Below, piece by piece: positions 5,807 through 9,520 of a stretch of 9,520 bases of DNA. Each line of letters opens with the position of its first letter. Within the stretch, counting starts at the first letter, position 1. The notes beneath the pieces are model-generated. The model was not told where the DNA came from and made no database searches. It was given only the letters and a program-made list of their open reading frames with translations. Origin of the DNA: Lachnospiraceae bacterium. GTDB taxonomy: Bacteria > Bacillota > Clostridia > Lachnospirales > Lachnospiraceae. The position numbers were made by a program, and so were the translations under genes. The stretch lies in contig CAAGFP010000210.1 of the NCBI GenBank assembly GCA_900769175.1, positions 1 through 9,520 on the forward strand, in the 5' to 3' direction.

Positions 5807-6877
5807 TCAATCACTCCTTCCTAAGTAATTTCTGATTAATTCACCACACTGCTTACAACCAACAAGTGTCATGCCTTCACCCATTATATCAGCTGTGCGA
5901 TAGCCTGCGTCAAGATATTTCGAAACAGCATTTTCGATAGCGTCTGCTTCCTTGCTCATATCAAAACTGTAACGCAGCATCATTGCAGCCGAAAGAATGG
6001 TTCCGACAGGATTCGCAATATCCTTTCCGGCAATATCGGGAGCAGAACCATGAATCGGTTCATAAAGACCACAGCTGCCGGCTCCTAAACTGGAAGAAGG
6101 AATCATTCCGATGGATCCTGTAATCATGGAAGCTTCATCGGATAAAATATCTCCGAACATGTTCTCTGTTACAATAACATCGAACTGTGCAGGGTTTTTG
6201 ACAATCTGCATTGCACAGTTATCTACAAGCATATCGGAAAGCTCCACATCGGGATATTCCTCACTCAGTCTGTGCATGACCTTTTTCCAAAGGCGGCTTG
6301 AATCAAGCACGTTACTTTTTTCGACGGAACAAAGCTTTTTGTTTCTTTTTCTTGCCGTTTCAAACCCGATTCTTCCGATTCGTTCAATTTCTGCTTCGGT
6401 ATAAGTAAGAACATCCATTGCCTTGTCGCCTTCGGTTTTATGTTCTCCGAAATAGATTCCGCCGATTAATTCACGAACGATAATGAAATCAATCCCTTCT
6501 TCCACGATTGATTTCTTTAGCGGAGATGCATCTGCTAACTGGGGCCAGATTTTGGCAGGACGGTTATTGGAATAGACGCCCATTCCCGCACGCAGCCTTA
6601 ATAGTCCTTTTTCCGGACGCATATTCCCGGGAACACTGTCCCATTTCTTTCCGCCGACGGCTCCTAAAAGCACACTGTCGGAATTCAGACATTTCTCCAA
6701 TTCACTCTCCGGAAGGGGATCCCCGAAACGATCAATGGCGCATCCGCCCATATCAACATCGGTATAGGAAAAGGTGTGACCGTAAAGCTTTGCTACCTCA
6801 TCCAATACCTTGAGTGCTTCATTTACGATTTCGGGTCCGATTCCGTCACCACGGATTACTGCAATGTTTTTCACCAT
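5807..6877 (-). CDS. leuB: 3-isopropylmalate dehydrogenase
   Basis: A 356-residue NAD-dependent enzyme of the isocitrate/isopropylmalate dehydrogenase family. It oxidatively decarboxylates 3-isopropylmalate to 2-oxoisocaproate. Seen are GDGIGPEI (10-17), the substrate Arg residues around R94/R96 and R106, Arg135, Lys187 (VEKSNV), the metal aspartates Asp219, Asp243 and Asp247 (NMFGDILSDEAS), and the NAD-type signature HGSAPDIAG (276-284). In the substrate loop the usual hydrophobic residue before RPA is Asn105 (YSNNRPA). I chose the ATG at 6877. It shares one base with the leuD stop (TAATG), has AAGGTG about 7 nt upstream, and opens with MVKNIAVIRGDG, the family's normal N-terminus. A longer form from 6919 would add 14 atypical residues that overlap leuD. 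The last codons carry the ribosome site for ilvB. Confidence 0.96.
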   Translation of the reverse strand: MVKNIAVIRGDGIGPEIVNEALKVLDEVAKLYGHTFSYTDVDMGGCAIDRFGDPLPESELEKCLNSDSVLLGAVGGKKWDSVPGNMRPEKGLLRLRAGMGVYSNNRPAKIWPQLADASPLKKSIVEEGIDFIIVRELIGGIYFGEHKTEGDKAMDVLTYTEAEIERIGRIGFETARKRNKKLCSVEKSNVLDSSRLWKKVMHRLSEEYPDVELSDMLVDNCAMQIVKNPAQFDVIVTENMFGDILSDEASMITGSIGMIPSSSLGAGSCGLYEPIHGSAPDIAGKDIANPVGTILSAAMMLRYSFDMSKEADAIENAVSKYLDAGYRTADIMGEGMTLVGCKQCGELIRNYLGRSD

Positions 6878-7368
6878 TATTTCGCACCTTCTTTCAGTGA
6901 ATTTAAAAGTCCGCCACATTTTATAATATTCTGAATAAAAGGCGGGAACGGCTGTGCCGCATAAGTTTTGCCGGTTGTCACATCCGTAATGATGCCGGTA
7001 TCAAAATCTACCTTAACCTCATCATCTGCTTTGATTTCTTCTGCTGCCTCTTCGCATTCGAGAATGGGGAGACCGATATTAATCGCGTTGCGGTAAAAAA
7101 TTCGTGCAAAGCTTTTGGCGATTACACAACCGGTACCGCAGGTTTTGATGACAAGCGGAGCATGTTCACGCGAAGAACCGCATCCGAAATTCCATCCGGC
7201 AACCATGATGTCACCGGGTTTTACTTTTTTCACGAATTCCGTATCAATATCTTCCATGCAGTGAAAACTCAGTTCTTTTGCGTCGGTAGTGTTCAGATAT
7301 CGTGCCGGAATAATTACATCGGTATCCACGTTATCCGGATATTTAAAAACTTTTCCTTGTGTATTCAT
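6877..7368 (-). CDS. leuD: 3-isopropylmalate dehydratase, small subunit
   Basis: A 163-residue small (swivel-domain) subunit of isopropylmalate isomerase. With LeuC it interconverts 2- and 3-isopropylmalate through an aconitase-like reaction. Key features are the N-terminal DNVDTDVIIPARYLNT (12-27), carrying the substrate-recognition loop, and FGCGSSREHAP (61-71), the conserved active-site segment. The length fits the short clostridial/archaeal type, not the roughly 200-residue E. coli form. The start follows leuC by 3 nt, with AGGAGG and an 8-nt spacer lying in the last leuC codons. The stop overlaps the leuB start by one base. Stoichiometric coupling to leuC is expected because the two subunits form one enzyme. 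Confidence 0.96.
   Translation of the reverse strand: MNTQGKVFKYPDNVDTDVIIPARYLNTTDAKELSFHCMEDIDTEFVKKVKPGDIMVAGWNFGCGSSREHAPLVIKTCGTGCVIAKSFARIFYRNAINIGLPILECEEAAEEIKADDEVKVDFDTGIITDVTTGKTYAAQPFPPFIQNIIKCGGLLNSLKEGAK
6885..6892 (-). promoter_or_regulatory. Ribosome binding site deciding the leuB start
   Basis: On the minus strand this reads AGAAGGTG, inside the last leuD codons, with 7 nt to the ATG at 6877. It supports that ATG over the in-frame ATG at 6919. Because leuD stop and leuB start share a base, ribosomes ending leuD can re-initiate here. It is weaker than the AGGAGG sites ahead of leuC and leuD. Confidence 0.6.
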
Positions 7369-7371
7369 CCT

Positions 7372-8631
7372 TTAGCCCTCCTTATATTCGGTAATGTAAC
7401 CGGTCAGCGCACTTGCTGCCGCGGTATGAGGCGATGCAAGATATACTTCACTGTCAACATGTCCCATACGTCCGACAAAGTTACGATTGGTCGTCGCAAT
7501 GCATTTCTCACCTGCAGCAAGAATTCCCATATAACCGCCAAGGCAGGGTCCGCAGGTCGGAGTGGAAACAATCGCACCTGCATCAATGAAAGCGGTAACA
7601 TATCCGCGCTCCACACATTCACGATAGATTTGCATGGTTCCGGGAATAATGATTACACGGATTCCGTCCGCTACCTTTTTCCCGTTCAAAATCCGATATG
7701 CCGTCTCCATATCCTCCATTCTGCCGTTGGTACAAGATCCAATCACTACCTGGTCTATTTCTATATCATGCAGCTCGCTTGCCGGGCGCGTATTCTCAGG
7801 AAGATGCGGGCAGGCTACAACAGGGACGATACTGCATAAATCGATGTCGATTACCTTCTCATATTCTGCGTCTTCATCTGCCTCATAAACAACGTATTCT
7901 CTTTCGCTTCGCCCGCTTAAATATTCCCTTGTTACGTCATCTACGGGGAAAATACCGTTTTTCGCGCCTGCTTCAATTGCCATATTACAGATACATAACC
8001 GGTCATCCATAGAAAGCGTACGAACGCCATCCCCGCCAAATTCCATACTTTTATATAAAGCGCCGTCGACACCAATCCTTCCGATAATGGTAAGAATCAC
8101 ATCTTTTCCGCTGCAATTTGCCGGAAGCTTTCCGCTTAAGTTAAATTTGATTGCAGAAGGTACTTTAAACCATGCCATTCCGGTTGCCATTCCGGCCGCC
8201 ATATCGGTGGAGCCCACGCCGGTCGAGAACGCACCGAGGGCACCATAGGTACAGGTATGACTGTCTGCACCAATAATGCAGTCGCCTGCGGTCACAACTC
8301 CCTGTTCCGGAAGAAGTGCATGCTCGATTCCCATTTTACCGACATCATAGAAATGACTTACACAATGGCTGCATGCGAATTCACGACAGGTTTTCGACTG
8401 CTCGGCAGCCTTAATATCTTTATTCGGCACGAAATGGTCCAGCACAATCGCAACTCTGTCTTTGTCAAATACGGAATCAAATCCCGCCTTTTTGAATTCA
8501 TTTACCGCTACGGGCGTTGTTATATCATTACCAAGGACAATATCTAGCTTTGCATGAATCAGTTGTCCCGCCGTTACCTTGTCAAGCCCTGCGTGGGCTG
8601 CAAGGATTTTTTGCGTCATGGTCATTCCCAT
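7372..8631 (-). CDS. leuC: 3-isopropylmalate dehydratase, large subunit
   Basis: A 419-residue aconitase-family [4Fe-4S] subunit that pairs with LeuD. The cluster cysteines are Cys300 (IGSCTNGRMEDM), Cys360 and Cys363 (TPTCGPCLGG). Other signatures are DHFVPNKD (65-72), GADSHTCTYGALG (121-133) and TNRNFVGRMG (381-390). The length fits the short LeuC type of Clostridia and archaea rather than the ~466-residue E. coli form. Three ATG codons lie in the first five codons. I chose the first, at 8631, because the ribosome site AGGAGG ends 8 nt before it. The gap to the leuA stop is 1 nt, so the ribosome site lies inside leuA (its closing Lys-Gly-Gly-Glu codons). The C-terminal Lys-Glu-Gly codons in turn encode the ribosome site for leuD. 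Confidence 0.97.
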   Translation of the reverse strand: MGMTMTQKILAAHAGLDKVTAGQLIHAKLDIVLGNDITTPVAVNEFKKAGFDSVFDKDRVAIVLDHFVPNKDIKAAEQSKTCREFACSHCVSHFYDVGKMGIEHALLPEQGVVTAGDCIIGADSHTCTYGALGAFSTGVGSTDMAAGMATGMAWFKVPSAIKFNLSGKLPANCSGKDVILTIIGRIGVDGALYKSMEFGGDGVRTLSMDDRLCICNMAIEAGAKNGIFPVDDVTREYLSGRSEREYVVYEADEDAEYEKVIDIDLCSIVPVVACPHLPENTRPASELHDIEIDQVVIGSCTNGRMEDMETAYRILNGKKVADGIRVIIIPGTMQIYRECVERGYVTAFIDAGAIVSTPTCGPCLGGYMGILAAGEKCIATTNRNFVGRMGHVDSEVYLASPHTAAASALTGYITEYKEG

Positions 8632-8632
8632 T

Positions 8633-9520
8633 TTATTCGCCTCCTTTAGTCATATTATAAAATGCACTCAGAAGCGCATTTGCACTTGCCGTAATCACAT
8701 CCTTATCGGTTCCTGCGCCCCAATACATGGTGCCGTCTTCCCTTTTCAATCCGATGTACGAAGCAGCAATACTTCTGGAGCCTTCTTCCTGCATACTGTG
8801 CTGTGTGAATACCTGCAGGGTGTATTTCTCACCGGTAAATTCGCTAAGCGCATTGTTGACGGCGCTCAAAGTACCGTTTCCTTCCGCTTCCAGTTCGGTT
8901 TCCTTCCCGTCTCTTAAGAACGTAATGTCAATTTTCACCGTATTATTCTCACGTATAAAATCGAAATCGGTAATGGAAATACCGCTGTCAAGATTTAAGT
9001 AATTCGAGGTGAAAATCGTAAGCACTTCATCCGGCTTAAGTTCCTTATGTTCACGGTCGGAAATATTTTTACAAAGATAACTGAAATGCTCGCGCATCTT
9101 CGGCGGAAGATTATATCCGAAGGTCTGTTCAAGCAGGTATCCGATTCCTCCCTTGCCCGATTGGGAATTCACGCGGATAATGTCGGCATCATAGGTCCTG
9201 CCGATATCCTTCGGGTCAATCGGGATATAGGGAACGCTCCATTCATGAAGCTGATTCTTTTGTCTGTATTTCATGCCCTTTGCAATTGCATCCTGATGCG
9301 AACCCGAGAAAGCGGCAAAGACCAGCGCACCTGCATAGGGAGCACGCTCATAGACGTGCATGTGTGTACAGCTTTCGTATTTTTCGACCAGATAATTCAT
9401 ATCGGAAAGATCGAGCCCGGGGTCTACGCCGTGTGAATACATATTCAATGCCAGCGTAATAATGTCTACGTTTCCGGTACGTTCTCCGTTGCCGAACAAG
9501 GTTCCCTCAACACGGTCCGC
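8633..9520 (-). CDS. leuA: 2-isopropylmalate synthase, C-terminal part (cut by window edge)
   Basis: The visible 295 C-terminal residues run in frame to the right edge, so the N-terminus and most of the TIM barrel, including the metal-binding His-x-His, lie outside. The enzyme condenses acetyl-CoA with 2-oxoisovalerate, committing carbon to leucine. The visible part starts within the barrel's last strands (VEGTLFGNGERTGN) and continues through a linker subdomain with SGSHQDAI and GRTYDAD. These match the catalytic His379 and Tyr410 regions of the M. tuberculosis enzyme, so this is the long mycobacterial/yeast-type LeuA. It ends in the leucine-sensing C-terminal domain, with GNGTLSAVNNAL and a late WGAGTDKDVITASANAL segment. 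Feedback inhibition by leucine is expected from that domain. A TTG at 9499 is an internal Leu codon, not a start. The last codons carry the ribosome site for leuC. Confidence 0.95.
   Translation of the reverse strand, partial: ADRVEGTLFGNGERTGNVDIITLALNMYSHGVDPGLDLSDMNYLVEKYESCTHMHVYERAPYAGALVFAAFSGSHQDAIAKGMKYRQKNQLHEWSVPYIPIDPKDIGRTYDADIIRVNSQSGKGGIGYLLEQTFGYNLPPKMREHFSYLCKNISDREHKELKPDEVLTIFTSNYLNLDSGISITDFDFIRENNTVKIDITFLRDGKETELEAEGNGTLSAVNNALSEFTGEKYTLQVFTQHSMQEEGSRSIAASYIGLKREDGTMYWGAGTDKDVITASANALLSAFYNMTKGGE

Noticed and set aside
5807..6919. Longer LeuB starting at the ATG at 6919
   Set aside because: The extra 14 residues are unlike any LeuB N-terminus and would overlap leuD by 43 nt. 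The ATG at 6877 has a ribosome site and begins with the family's normal sequence.
7162..7839. Plus-strand open frame of 225 codons
   Set aside because: It lies antisense to highly conserved leuC and leuD, resembles no protein I know, and is explained by the codon composition of the real genes. The same applies to the other plus-strand frames throughout the window.
7372..8625. Later ATG starts for LeuC (third or fifth codon)
   Set aside because: Spacing from AGGAGG is optimal (8 nt) for the first ATG and becomes too long for the later ones.
8633..9499. leuA starting at the TTG at 9499
   Set aside because: The frame is open to the window edge and the upstream codons encode ADRVEGT, which is conserved interior sequence of LeuA. 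The TTG is an internal leucine.

Overview
The window is one dense minus-strand run of branched-chain amino acid (leucine/valine/isoleucine) biosynthesis genes. It most likely comes from an anaerobic Firmicute, and the protein sequences look most like Lachnospiraceae/Clostridia. The reasons are a two-subunit short-form LeuC/LeuD isomerase, a 339-residue class I KARI, strong AGGAGG-type ribosome sites with about 8-nt spacers, moderate GC, and a DUF815-type ATPase. The genus assignment is inference; no rRNA or other marker gene is present.

Read in the direction of transcription (right to left) the order is: leuA (5' end cut by the right edge, 9520-8633), leuC (8631-7372), leuD (7368-6877), leuB (6877-5807), ilvB (5806-4139), a 127-bp gap with a possible internal promoter, ilvC (4011-2992), ilvD (2979-1324), and a DUF815-type AAA+ ATPase gene (1322-165). 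Most junctions are between -1 and +3 nt, and in several the ribosome site of the next gene lies in the last codons of the previous one, so the run is almost certainly an operon with translational coupling. The leftmost 155 bp, starting 10 nt past the last stop codon, is an array of a 63-64-nt GC-rich repeat. It contains two competing hairpins per unit, and in the operon's direction it reads as stacked intrinsic terminators.

The enzymes form nearly complete pathways. IlvB condenses pyruvate to acetolactate (or pyruvate plus 2-oxobutyrate to acetohydroxybutyrate). IlvC reduces and isomerises the product, and IlvD dehydrates it to 2-oxoisovalerate or 3-methyl-2-oxopentanoate. LeuA adds acetyl-CoA to 2-oxoisovalerate, LeuCD isomerises 2- to 3-isopropylmalate, and LeuB oxidises that to 2-oxoisocaproate. 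Missing from the window are the AHAS regulatory subunit (ilvN/ilvH), the aminotransferase (ilvE), threonine deaminase (ilvA), and the operon's leader, which would lie upstream of leuA.

The genes themselves are mostly ordinary. The parts that deserve a second look are the terminal repeat array and its interleaved, mutually exclusive hairpins, the ATPase of unassigned role locked to the end of the operon, the absence of ilvN next to ilvB, and a few substituted positions in KARI and LeuB. I did not see a clearly new multi-gene system.
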